A program made the translations under genes and the position numbers. From a virus, in IMG/VR virus record IMGVR_UViG_3300048586_000277, positions 1 through 38,052 of that record: a stretch of 38,052 nt of DNA. The stretch is one strand, 5' to 3'. The notes under the pieces were generated by a model. The model worked only from the letters and a program-made list of their open reading frames with translations, ran no database searches and was not told the DNA's origin. This document shows, piece after piece, positions 29,957-36,280 of this stretch. Within the stretch, counting starts at the first letter, position 1; every line of letters starts with the position of its first letter.

Positions 29957-29986
29957 ATTGTTTGCACACCGCAAACATTTTGGCAA
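29957..29986 (-). promoter_or_regulatory. Leftward early promoter (Cro-like operon)
   Basis: TTGCCA (29986-29981) and AACAAT (29962-29957) with an 18-bp spacer match five and four of six consensus bases. Operator O1 lies inside the spacer and -10. The predicted start is at about 29951-29950, on the ATG, giving a leaderless message. Confidence 0.6.
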
Positions 29987-30045
29987 GCCGTATGTTTGCT
30001 TACAGCAATTGGATTGACGGGGCGGAAAGTGGCACCCTGCAAACA
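29959..30045. promoter_or_regulatory. Triple operator O1-O3 between Cro-like and CI-like genes
   Basis: Three 19-bp sites fit TGTTTGC-N5-GCAAACA: O1 29959-29977 (perfect), O2 29993-30011 (right half GCAATTG) and O3 30027-30045 (left half AAGTGGC). The centres at 29968, 30002 and 30036 are exactly 34 bp apart. O3 ends on the first base of the repressor ATG. The arrangement is like lambda OR. Confidence 0.8.
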
Positions 30046-30392
30046 TGGAATATTTGTTCAAATTTCATCGGAAGAAGCGCGGCTGGACCATCGATCAGCT
30101 TGCCGACGTTTCGGGTCTTTCGAGAGGCTTTATCTCTCAACTAGAAACTGGGCAGCGCCAACCGAGCGCAGAGACGATCACCACACTCGCCGAGATCTAC
30201 AATGTCACGCCCGTCGAACTCATCGACGCCGGCGACATGAACGCCGACCTGCTGCAACTGTACGAGATCATGCGCGATCTGTCGGCCGAAGATCGGCGGG
30301 CACTTGTCCGGTCGGCTGTCGGGCTGCGGAACGCGCCGAAAGAAGAAGATCAGCCAGCGCGGCCCGACGCTGTCGCTCCGCCAAAGCCATGA
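30045..30392 (+). CDS. CI-like phage repressor (XRE family, no peptidase domain)
   Basis: The 115-residue protein has an HTH at about residues 13-40 (WTIDQLADVSGLSRGFISQL, then ETGQRQPSAETI). A short C-terminal helical part (LLQLYEIMRDLSAEDRRALV) and a Pro-rich end follow. It lacks the S24 peptidase domain of lambda CI, so RecA-driven self-cleavage is not expected. Induction would need an antirepressor or another signal. The start codon overlaps operator O3 and no Shine-Dalgarno sequence is seen, so the message may be leaderless, as from lambda PRM. It faces the Cro-like gene. Confidence 0.8.
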   Translation: MEYLFKFHRKKRGWTIDQLADVSGLSRGFISQLETGQRQPSAETITTLAEIYNVTPVELIDAGDMNADLLQLYEIMRDLSAEDRRALVRSAVGLRNAPKEEDQPARPDAVAPPKP

Positions 30393-30512
30393 CCAAAACC
30401 AAAACCATAGCAAAGTCGGATTCCGCCTGACGCATACCACAGACCCCCAACACGACGGCTGGCAGCGCCGTCACCATGAACAGACTATGAACATATGACA
30501 CTTGTCTATCAG

Positions 30513-30555
30513 GTTGCGCAGTTATCAACAGGGTTATCCCCTGAAATCGCGCAAC
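30513..30555. repeat. Nested inverted repeat after the repressor gene
   Basis: The outer arms GTTGCGC (30513-30519) and GCGCAAC (30549-30555) enclose an inner CAGGG-TTATC-CCCTG (30529-30543). The site is in the 222-bp gap 30393-30614 before the lipoprotein gene, which otherwise shows no gene. It may be a regulatory site or an mRNA structure. No T run follows, so it is not a clear terminator. Confidence 0.55.
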
Positions 30556-30614
30556 ATCTTGTTTGGCAGGATCACCGAAACAAAATGTAGTAGCCACACA
30601 ACTGGGAGTAACGA

Positions 30615-30953
30615 ATGAAACGCCTTGCCTTTGCTGTTCCGCTTGTCCTGCTGGCGGCCTGCGCCGTCGAACCGCCCAAGTCGCCCATGGAGCGGCACGC
30701 GCGCCTGGCCGCAGCCGCCGAGCTGGCGGCGAAGAACTGCGGCGGTTACATCGGCGGCTACTCCGCAGCCCAGGACCTGCGCAACGACGCGAACCAGAAC
30801 ATCGTCACCGCCAGAAAACTGGGTGCCACCGATGCCGATCTGCAAAAGGCCCGCACCGACGTTCAGGCGGCCTTCAACACCGCCGCCGCCTTCGGCACCC
30901 CGCAATCAGCCTGCAACGAATTGGTCAGCATGATCGCCTGGCACAGCAGCTGA
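30615..30953 (+). CDS. Small lipoprotein in the immunity region
   Basis: GGGAG lies about seven bases before the ATG. The 112-residue product has a signal peptide with lipobox LLAAC (Cys17). The mature helical domain of about 95 residues contains LAAAAELAAKNCGGYIGGYS and FGTPQSACNELVSMIAWH, with two cysteines that could pair. It sits between the repressor gene and the right operator cluster, the place of lysogenic-conversion genes such as lambda rexAB. A surface role, for example exclusion of related phages, is possible but only inferred. Confidence 0.7.
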   Translation: MKRLAFAVPLVLLAACAVEPPKSPMERHARLAAAAELAAKNCGGYIGGYSAAQDLRNDANQNIVTARKLGATDADLQKARTDVQAAFNTAAAFGTPQSACNELVSMIAWHSS

Positions 30954-30985
30954 TCCTGCAACACAGACAGCACGGGTCACTTCGC

Positions 30986-31696
30986 ATGCGGTCACTCCCA
31001 ATAACCGAGTCACTCCGGACGGGGCCCTATCTGGTGTTCGTGCGGTCGAAGTTTGCCTTCTCCGACCATCATGATTTCGACGAATGGCCAGCCTTGGGTA
31101 AGTCCATTCGGAACAAGGTCATCTGTTCCAACTCTCTCCTCGCCTACTACGGCGATCAAGTTGCGATCCACGGCATGAAAGACATCCCTGACTGGGTGGA
31201 CTTCATCGAGGTTCTGTCGGTCGGGACCGATTTCCAAGGTTACAGGCCGCCGCCAAAGAAGCCCTACTTCTTCAACTTTGGCGATGGCTCCAAACCTGCG
31301 CTGACGGAAGACGACGATTTCTTCAGCATTGACCATTTGACGTCCTATGCCGGGCTCCGGACCGAAGAGGTGGCGCCATACTTTGACCAGCGCCTGATCG
31401 TCTTCTGGATGACAGATGAAGCCACGCCGGAAGACGCGCGCAGGGCGATGGATCAGATCAGGAAGGCGCTCGGCAAGACGGCCCGGCCATGCTGGCACAG
31501 CGAGGAAATCTTCGGCCTTGTGTTTCAGGGCCAGGCCAGCCCCAAGGATATCATGCACAAGCTGGACAGCTTGCTTGACCGACTGGAGGTCTACGAGGCA
31601 GGCGTCTTCAAGGTGGCCGGCTTTGCCAGCGAGGCGGGCGTGCCATCGGCCATTGCAGACGCCTTTCCCCGGCTCGTCACCTCCCCCAGAAAATGA
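30986..31696 (+). CDS. Protein of unknown function in the rex-like position
   Basis: Starting at MRSLPITESLRTGPYLVFVR, the 236-residue product has balanced composition, no signal peptide and no transmembrane segment. Notable parts are FAFSDHHDFDEWPALGKSI, FIEVLSVGTDFQGYRPPPKK and EDDDFFSIDHLTSYAGLR. A C-terminal helical domain (ATPEDARRAMDQIRKAL, then DIMHKLDSLLDRLEVYE) follows. I recognise no family. There is no good Shine-Dalgarno sequence, so translation may depend on the lipoprotein gene 32 bp upstream. Its end overlaps the convergent gene by 20 bp. Confidence 0.65.
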   Translation: MRSLPITESLRTGPYLVFVRSKFAFSDHHDFDEWPALGKSIRNKVICSNSLLAYYGDQVAIHGMKDIPDWVDFIEVLSVGTDFQGYRPPPKKPYFFNFGDGSKPALTEDDDFFSIDHLTSYAGLRTEEVAPYFDQRLIVFWMTDEATPEDARRAMDQIRKALGKTARPCWHSEEIFGLVFQGQASPKDIMHKLDSLLDRLEVYEAGVFKVAGFASEAGVPSAIADAFPRLVTSPRK

Positions 31697-31988
31697 CGCA
31701 GTAGCAGTTGCTCAGGTCTTCGTCAGGGGCGGCATATTCCATTTGCACGACGTCGAAGATCGCTTCGCCGCCGTAGATCATCACGAACGTCATCGCCAAC
31801 TTGATGAGCCCAAGCTGGGTGTGCAAGACAGCCGTGAAGTCCGACATCATTTCATACTTGGGCGGAAATCCGGCAAAGGGATCGAACCCGATCCGCATGA
31901 TGGTCTCTGGCCCATCGCGCCTCTTGTCCAACCGCACCGATGTCGCCGTGATTGTCCTGTAGGCCGGACGGTCTTCGTCATCAACCAT
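31677..31988 (-). CDS. Unknown small protein under the right operator cluster
   Basis: The 103-residue protein has GGGGAG eight bases before its ATG. The N-terminal half is charged (DEDRPAYRTITATSVRLDKR). The C-terminal half is hydrophobic, with LGLIKLAMTFVMIYGGEAIF and ending NCYCVIFWGR, which may be membrane-associated or a tight globular core. It runs leftward from a promoter that overlaps operator O4. It is convergent with the unknown 236-residue gene. No family is recognised. Confidence 0.6.
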   Translation of the reverse strand: MVDDEDRPAYRTITATSVRLDKRRDGPETIMRIGFDPFAGFPPKYEMMSDFTAVLHTQLGLIKLAMTFVMIYGGEAIFDVVQMEYAAPDEDLSNCYCVIFWGR

Positions 31989-32000
31989 ATGTCACTCCCC

Positions 32001-32018
32001 GGCCCGCTGCGGCGGGCC
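32001..32018. other. Hairpin in the leader of the 31677-31988 gene
   Basis: GGCCCGC-TGCG-GCGGGCC is a perfect 7-bp stem with a 4-base loop. In the leftward message it lies just before the Shine-Dalgarno sequence. In the rightward direction it could act as a weak terminator, although the downstream T run is absent. Confidence 0.5.
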
Positions 32019-32051
32019 TTCTGCTGCGCCGCACCCATCGGCGGCAGGGTG

Positions 32052-32080
32052 ATTCTCGCACAGAGCAAACAGGCTTCCAA
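32052..32080 (-). promoter_or_regulatory. Leftward promoter at operator O4
   Basis: TTGGAA (32080-32075), a 17-bp spacer and GAGAAT (32057-32052) match the -35 and -10 at four of six bases each. Operator O4 covers the spacer and -10. It would drive the 31677-31988 gene. Confidence 0.5.
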
Positions 32081-32137
32081 TGGATATTTGCTCTGTGCAA
32101 ACTTTTGGCTTGCTGATTTGTTTGCTGTGTGCAAATA
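32053..32137. promoter_or_regulatory. Second triple operator cluster O4-O6
   Basis: Three 19-bp sites of the O1-O3 type: O4 32053-32071 (left half TTCTCGC), O5 32085-32103 (TATTTGC-N5-GCAAACT) and O6 32119-32137 (TGTTTGC-N5-GCAAATA). The centres at 32062, 32094 and 32128 are 32 and 34 bp apart. The cluster lies about 2.1 kb from the first and sits between divergent genes, like lambda OL relative to OR. Confidence 0.8.
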
Positions 32138-32139
32138 CT
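32110..32139 (+). promoter_or_regulatory. Rightward early promoter at operator O6
   Basis: TTGCTG (32110-32115), an 18-bp spacer and AATACT (32134-32139) form a plausible promoter covered by operator O6. It would start the methylase/integrase operon about 25 bp before the 32168 gene. Confidence 0.5.
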
Positions 32140-32167
32140 GGCCCACATCCTCATCGGAGTGAGCCTC

Positions 32168-32611
32168 ATGGACCCCGACCTCGCCTATGCCCTGCGCGGC
32201 CCGCGCGTCATCCCCTTCCCGGGCCGCCGGCCCGCTAATGTCGTTCCTCTGTGGACCGAGGGCGAGGCCCGCCTCATGGCGGCCCGCGCCGTCCTGCGCA
32301 CCGCAGATCACCAGACAGATGATGCCCTGCGCCTGGCTTGCCGCGAGCTGCTGACCTTCGGCGATGGCAGGGATGCCGAGGTCGCCCGCCTGATGCTGCA
32401 GGCGATCGACCGCCGCACCCCCGCCCCGCGCCCGGCCCTGTTCACGGCCACGCCCGCCCAGGCCGCCCACATCCGCCGCGCCCGCCGCCACACCCGGTTT
32501 CAGATCGTCTGCCTCACCCTCACCGCGCTGATCCTCGCCGCCATCATCCTCGGCGACGCCCCCGCCCGCATCGCCCAAACCGTGATCGCGGCGCAGGCCG
32601 AACAGCGCTGA
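32168..32611 (+). CDS. Membrane-anchored phage protein, first gene of rightward operon
   Basis: The start is at MDPDLAYALRGPRVIPF, with CGGAGTGAG eight bases upstream. The frame from 32129 would run through the operator. The 147-residue product has a helical N-terminal domain (GEARLMAARAVLRTADHQTD, then DALRLACRELLTFGDG). A C-terminal transmembrane segment (FQIVCLTLTALILAAIILG) follows a basic stretch, giving an N-in topology. No family is recognised. It is the first product made when the second operator cluster is free, so a role in the early infection or induction decision is possible. Confidence 0.65.
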   Translation: MDPDLAYALRGPRVIPFPGRRPANVVPLWTEGEARLMAARAVLRTADHQTDDALRLACRELLTFGDGRDAEVARLMLQAIDRRTPAPRPALFTATPAQAAHIRRARRHTRFQIVCLTLTALILAAIILGDAPARIAQTVIAAQAEQR

Positions 32612-32710
32612 CCCCACCCCGCGCGCGCCCCCTCCCTCAAGCGCGCGGTCAGCCCCCGGCCGCATACCTCCTCCCATGCCGCCGGGGGCGATCTGAACCC
32701 CGAGGTCGCA

Positions 32711-32878
32711 ATGCCCGCCACCTTCTACCTGCACGGCAACCACGACAGGTGCGAGGCCTGCGAGCTGCGGAGAGAGGCGGCGGCGAGACATCTGGCAGAG
32801 GGCGGCTGGCCTGCAAAGAGATTGTCAGGCGAACGGTCGCAGAGGCCCGCCGAACCTACTGGCCCCGAAAGGCACTGA
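32711..32878 (+). CDS. Short CxxC protein (55 residues)
   Basis: GAGG lies seven bases before the ATG and the stop is six bases before the next gene. The product begins MPATFYLHGNHDRCEACELR and has one CxxC pair at residues 14-17, like the start of thioredoxin/glutaredoxin folds. It is much too short for a full fold and ends in a charged, Pro-rich tail. It could be a small metal- or redox-active peptide. The context is a gene-dense early operon. Confidence 0.5.
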   Translation: MPATFYLHGNHDRCEACELRREAAARHLAEGGWPAKRLSGERSQRPAEPTGPERH

Positions 32879-32884
32879 CCAACC

Positions 32885-33844
32885 ATGGCTGAGAACACCA
32901 AGATCGAATGGGCCGACCACACCTTCAACCCTTGGACGGGGTGCCAGAAGGTCAGCCCCGGCTGCGATCACTGCTACGCCGAGGGCTGGTCGAAACGGTC
33001 GGGAGTTGTCGAATGGGGGCCACATGCCCCGCGCCGCCGAACCAGCCCGGCGAATTGGGCGCAACCGCTGAAATGGAACCGGCAGGCCAAGGCCGAAGGG
33101 CGCCGCGCCCGGGTGTTCTGCGCCAGCTTGGCCGATGTCTTCGACAACCATCCCTCGATCACCTCGGGCTGGCATGGCGATCTCTGGCACCTGATCGCGG
33201 CAACCCCGCATTTGGACTGGCTTTTGCTGACCAAGCGGCCGCAGAACATCATCAAGATGATGCCAGAAAGCTACGGGGCGCCCGCATGGGGCTACGGCTG
33301 GCCGAACGTCTGGCTTGGCACCACCGTCGAGAACCAGACCGAGGCCGACCGCCGCATTCCGGTCCTTCTGTCGATCCCCGCGAAGGTGCGGTTCCTTTCC
33401 TGCGAACCGCTTCTGGGGCCGCTAGATTTGACGCGCTGCGGGCGCAACGACCTTGGCTTGCGGGGCGACGCCTTACGTTGGCCTGGCTTCAGTGGCCCAT
33501 CTCGCAGCTTTGGCCACCGCATCGACTGGGTAATCTGCGGCGGCGAGAGCGGCCCGGGGGCGCGCCCGATGCATCCGGATTGGGCGCGGTCCCTGCGCGA
33601 TCAGTGCCAGGCCGCCGGGGTGCCGTTCCTGTTCAAGCAATGGGGGGAATGGGCGCCAGCGATTCACGATCCTGAGCATGGCGGGCACGTTCTTCGGCAG
33701 ACAGAGCCGGTCGGCAGCTTCGATAGCTGGAAGGCAAACGCCTTTGACCCGAACAGACTTGAAGGGATCAACTGGCGCCGCCTCGGCAAGAAAGCCGCCG
33801 GTCGCCATCTGGACGGCCGCACCTGGGACGAGGTGCCACGATGA
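32885..33844 (+). CDS. DUF5131 (phage Gp37/Gp68 family) protein
   Basis: The 319-residue protein opens IEWADHTFNPWTGCQKVSPG and CDHCYAEGWSKR. The motif C-x6-C-x2-CYA (Cys20, Cys27, Cys30) recalls radical-SAM-type iron-sulfur sites. LDWLLLTKRPQNI, VWLGTTVENQTEADRRI, RFLSCEPLLGPLDL and the final HLDGRTWDEVP are the standard blocks of the family, which is frequent in phages next to DNA-modification genes. Its biochemical activity is not established. The neighbouring methyltransferase suggests a link to modification or host evasion. Confidence 0.85.
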   Translation: MAENTKIEWADHTFNPWTGCQKVSPGCDHCYAEGWSKRSGVVEWGPHAPRRRTSPANWAQPLKWNRQAKAEGRRARVFCASLADVFDNHPSITSGWHGDLWHLIAATPHLDWLLLTKRPQNIIKMMPESYGAPAWGYGWPNVWLGTTVENQTEADRRIPVLLSIPAKVRFLSCEPLLGPLDLTRCGRNDLGLRGDALRWPGFSGPSRSFGHRIDWVICGGESGPGARPMHPDWARSLRDQCQAAGVPFLFKQWGEWAPAIHDPEHGGHVLRQTEPVGSFDSWKANAFDPNRLEGINWRRLGKKAAGRHLDGRTWDEVPR

Positions 33845-34035
33845 AGCGCGGCCAGCAAATGCCCCACGGCCCGGCGAAGGGCGTGCTTCTCGAGAACGGT
33901 CAGCGACAGGTCGTCATCAAGATGGATGCGGACCAGTTCGAAGAGGTTCGCGCCTTGGCGATCCGGGAGCGCACCAGCGTCGCCGAACAGCTGCGCAACC
34001 TGATCGAATGGGGCTTGGAGGCGACCAATGCCTGA
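33841..34035 (+). CDS. Small ribbon-helix-helix-like protein
   Basis: The 64-residue protein has QVVIKMDADQFEEVRALAI and ERTSVAEQLRNLIEWGLEA. The strand-helix-helix pattern is typical of ribbon-helix-helix DNA-binding proteins, with the V-I-K strand followed by two helices. It overlaps the DUF5131 gene by 4 bp and the next gene by 8 bp. It could autoregulate the operon. There is no toxin-like partner with a known fold beside it, so an antitoxin label is not justified. Confidence 0.65.
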   Translation: MKRGQQMPHGPAKGVLLENGQRQVVIKMDADQFEEVRALAIRERTSVAEQLRNLIEWGLEATNA

Positions 34036-34279
34036 GCGCCTCGACCTGATCCTCTACACGGTGAACAGCCTGCACTCCGCAGCGATCACGCTGACCGAAT
34101 ACGCGAGAGAACTGCCGGCCGACCCAGAGGCCCGCCTCACCGACTTCGAGGATGTGCCAGAGCTGCTGGCCGAGAGCCTGGTCACTGCGCTCGAGGCGCT
34201 GCCCGATGATCGCCTCACCGAAGACCGCAGCCAACTGCTGGGTGCCCTGCGCCGGTATCTGGACGGGTGGACGGCATGA
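34028..34279 (+). CDS. Small phage protein upstream of the methyltransferase
   Basis: The 83-residue protein is acidic and helical: LDLILYTVNSLHSAAITLTEY, then DFEDVPELLAESLVTALEAL and a final LLGALRRYLDGWT. No family is recognised. It overlaps the RHH-like gene by 8 bp and the methyltransferase by 4 bp (ATGA), so it belongs to the same transcript. It may bind a neighbouring product. Nothing in the sequence indicates an activity. Confidence 0.55.
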   Translation: MPERLDLILYTVNSLHSAAITLTEYARELPADPEARLTDFEDVPELLAESLVTALEALPDDRLTEDRSQLLGALRRYLDGWTA

Positions 34280-35838
34280 CAGCCCCCATCCGATACCTCT
34301 CAGTCTGTTCCGGCATCGAGGCGGCAACGCAAGCGTGGCACCCGCTCGGCTGGCTGCCCGTCGCGTTCAGCGAGATCGAGCCGTTCCCGTCCTCCGTCCT
34401 CGCCCATCACTATCCGCATGTCCCGAATTGGGGCGACATGACCCGTTTCGAGGAGTGGCCCGATGCAGCAGTTGACCTTCTTTGCGGAGGAACCCCCTGC
34501 CAGGACTACTCTGTCGCCGGCCTCGGAGCTGGACTGGATGGCGCGCGTGGCGGCCTCATGCTCACCTATGGCGCTATTGCTCGCCGATATCGGCCCCGCT
34601 GGCTGGTCTGGGAGAACGTCCCCGGCGTCCTTTCGAACGATCGAGGACGAGCATTTGCAAGCCTTCTGGGCCTGCTCTCCGGGCGGCGCGTCGAAGTCCC
34701 CGCCGGAGGCTGGCAATCTGCGGGAGTTGTCGAGGGCATCCCGGGCGCATACGGCCTCGCATGGCGGGTGCTTGACGCTCAGTATGTGCGAACACGCCGC
34801 TTCCCATATGCTGTCCCCCAGCGACGGCGTCGTGTGTGGCTTGTCGGATATCTTGGAGACTGGCGACGTGCCGCGGCGGTTCTTTTTGACCGCGACGGCC
34901 TGTCGGGGAATCCTCCGCCGCGCCGGGAATCGGGGAAAGTCTCTCCCACCATCCCTGCTCGCAGCCTTGGAGGCGGTGGCCTCGGGACGGACTTCGATCT
35001 CGACGGCGGCTTGATCGCGAGTGAGACCGCCGCGACGATCGACGCTTCTTTCGGGCGGCTCCAAGGCGCTTCCGGGCAGGACGCAAATCATGGGCATTCG
35101 CACCTGGTCGCCTTCGACTGCAAGGGATCGCAGGTTCAGCATGACGAGTCTGGAGCTACGCCTACCCTTCGCGCCATGGGCCATGCCAACAGCCACGCGA
35201 ACGCGGGCGGCCAGCTAGCGGTGGCCCATGCGCTGCGCGCAGAGGGGTTCGACGCATCCGAGGACGGCACCGGGCGCGGGACGCCAATCACTCCTGTGCG
35301 GCACCCTATCGCCATCCAGGAGAGGGCTGTCAGCGAAAACCCCAATGCGGGGCCGGATGGAGCGGGTTTCCGGTCGGATGGTGCGGCCTACACGCTCGAG
35401 TCGCGGACTGTCTCCCAAGCGGTTGCCTTCGCCCAGAACCAGCGCGACGAGGTTCGGACGATGGAGGTGTCGGGTGCGCTCGCGGCAGAGCCTGGCATGA
35501 AGCAGCAAACCTATTTGGCGCTGCCTGATGTTGGGCTTGGCCACAATGGCGGGCCGCCGCTCTGGGAGGTTCGGCGCCTGACTCCGCGCGAGTGCGAGCG
35601 CCTGCAGGGATTCCCCGACGACTTCACCCGGATCCCGTGGGGCGCTCGCAAGCGCCTCGAGGCGCAGGAGCTGCTCTACATCCGGCTCACCAATCCCGAG
35701 CTGACCATGGACGAAGCGCGTCGCCTGGCCGCAGACGGCCCTCGCTACAAGGCACTCGGCAACTCCTGGGCGGTCAACTGCGCTGAATGGATCGGGGAAC
35801 GGATTGCAGCCCTTGAAGCAATGGAGATTGCGGCATGA
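34276..35838 (+). CDS. C5-cytosine DNA methyltransferase
   Basis: The start at MTAPIRYLSVCSGIEAAT overlaps the previous stop. The 520-residue protein has motif I (SVCSGIEAATQAWH), motif IV with the catalytic Cys75 (GGTPCQDYSVAG), motif VI (VWENVPGVL, 111-119) and motif VIII (PQRRRRVWLVGYLG, about 181-194). A long variable target-recognition insert follows, then motif IX (RLTPRECERLQGFPDDF) and motif X (YKALGNSWAV). No restriction enzyme is seen, so it is an orphan phage methylase, probably protecting DNA or imitating host modification. A second gene is embedded in its N-terminal half in another frame. Confidence 0.92.
   Translation: MTAPIRYLSVCSGIEAATQAWHPLGWLPVAFSEIEPFPSSVLAHHYPHVPNWGDMTRFEEWPDAAVDLLCGGTPCQDYSVAGLGAGLDGARGGLMLTYGAIARRYRPRWLVWENVPGVLSNDRGRAFASLLGLLSGRRVEVPAGGWQSAGVVEGIPGAYGLAWRVLDAQYVRTRRFPYAVPQRRRRVWLVGYLGDWRRAAAVLFDRDGLSGNPPPRRESGKVSPTIPARSLGGGGLGTDFDLDGGLIASETAATIDASFGRLQGASGQDANHGHSHLVAFDCKGSQVQHDESGATPTLRAMGHANSHANAGGQLAVAHALRAEGFDASEDGTGRGTPITPVRHPIAIQERAVSENPNAGPDGAGFRSDGAAYTLESRTVSQAVAFAQNQRDEVRTMEVSGALAAEPGMKQQTYLALPDVGLGHNGGPPLWEVRRLTPRECERLQGFPDDFTRIPWGARKRLEAQELLYIRLTNPELTMDEARRLAADGPRYKALGNSWAVNCAEWIGERIAALEAMEIAA
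34463..35014 (+). CDS. Overlapping gene embedded in the methyltransferase gene
   Basis: In the +1 frame relative to the methyltransferase, a 183-codon frame starts with ATG preceded by AGGAG at seven bases, a perfect ribosome-binding site inside coding DNA. The product begins MQQLTFFAEEPPARTTLSP. Its C-terminal part (VVCGLSDILETGDVPRRFFL, then ACRGILRRAGNRGKSLPPSL) is a pattern I recall from recurrent phage proteins encoded at methylase loci. The same DNA encodes catalytic motifs IV, VI and VIII of the methylase. Function is unknown. Both frames appear constrained. Confidence 0.7.
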   Translation: MQQLTFFAEEPPARTTLSPASELDWMARVAASCSPMALLLADIGPAGWSGRTSPASFRTIEDEHLQAFWACSPGGASKSPPEAGNLRELSRASRAHTASHGGCLTLSMCEHAASHMLSPSDGVVCGLSDILETGDVPRRFFLTATACRGILRRAGNRGKSLPPSLLAALEAVASGRTSISTAA

Positions 35839-36012
35839 GCGAGGTCAGCAACGATGGCATCAACGGCCCGATCGGCAAAGCGCCAGCAGAATGCAGATGG
35901 GCTGCGGCATTGCAGCCGCCGGCCCGCCCCGTTAACGTTTCATTCGCGGTACACGTGCAGCCTCTGCAGACGGTTACGCCGCACTCCCAAAATCGTTGTG
36001 GTGGAAGGTCAC
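35835..36012 (+). other. Stretch after the methyltransferase without a convincing gene
   Basis: An ATGA start coupled to the methyltransferase stop opens a 148-codon frame (MSEVSNDGINGPIGKAPAE). Its later part overlaps the membrane-protein gene in another frame and becomes His/Arg-rich. I see no domain. The first about 60 codons could be a short peptide or the remnant of a gene, otherwise this is a leader. Confidence 0.25.
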
Positions 36013-36222
36013 ATGGTTCCGATGCTGTCTCGTTCTGTCACCGAAGCCCACTACAGCATCTATGGAATGGGCGAGGAGATCGGGCGGCAGAACGACACCG
36101 GCATTGTATTGATCATCAGTGCCATCTTCCTGGCCTGCGTCGCAATCCTGTGGGGCCTCTACGGCCTGTCCCTGCTGCGCAGCCGGCGTCAGCCTGGGAA
36201 GAAGGACGAGGACGGGAGCTGA
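36013..36222 (+). CDS. Small single-span membrane protein
   Basis: The start at MVPMLSRSVTEAHYSIYG is preferred because GGAAGG lies just upstream. The frame open from 35854 adds a Cys/Arg-rich part of unlikely composition. The 69-residue product has a transmembrane segment (GIVLIISAIFLACVAILWGL) and a basic, charged C terminus (RSRRQPGKKDEDG). The N-terminal part would be periplasmic. No family is recognised. Confidence 0.55.
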   Translation: MVPMLSRSVTEAHYSIYGMGEEIGRQNDTGIVLIISAIFLACVAILWGLYGLSLLRSRRQPGKKDEDGS

Positions 36223-36280
36223 TCGCGACCGAGTGTCGCGACCTTGAGCAACGCACGCTGCGTTCGAAGGGAGGCCAGTG

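Noticed and set aside
30522-30539. DnaA boxes TTATCAACA and TTATCCCCT
   Set aside because: Each differs from the TTATNCACA consensus at important bases and they coincide with the arms of an inverted repeat. No origin context is seen there.
33841-34279. Toxin-antitoxin pair (RHH-like protein plus downstream small protein)
   Set aside because: The order and RHH pattern are suggestive, but the 83-residue acidic partner has no toxin motif and the overlaps are the same as elsewhere in the operon.
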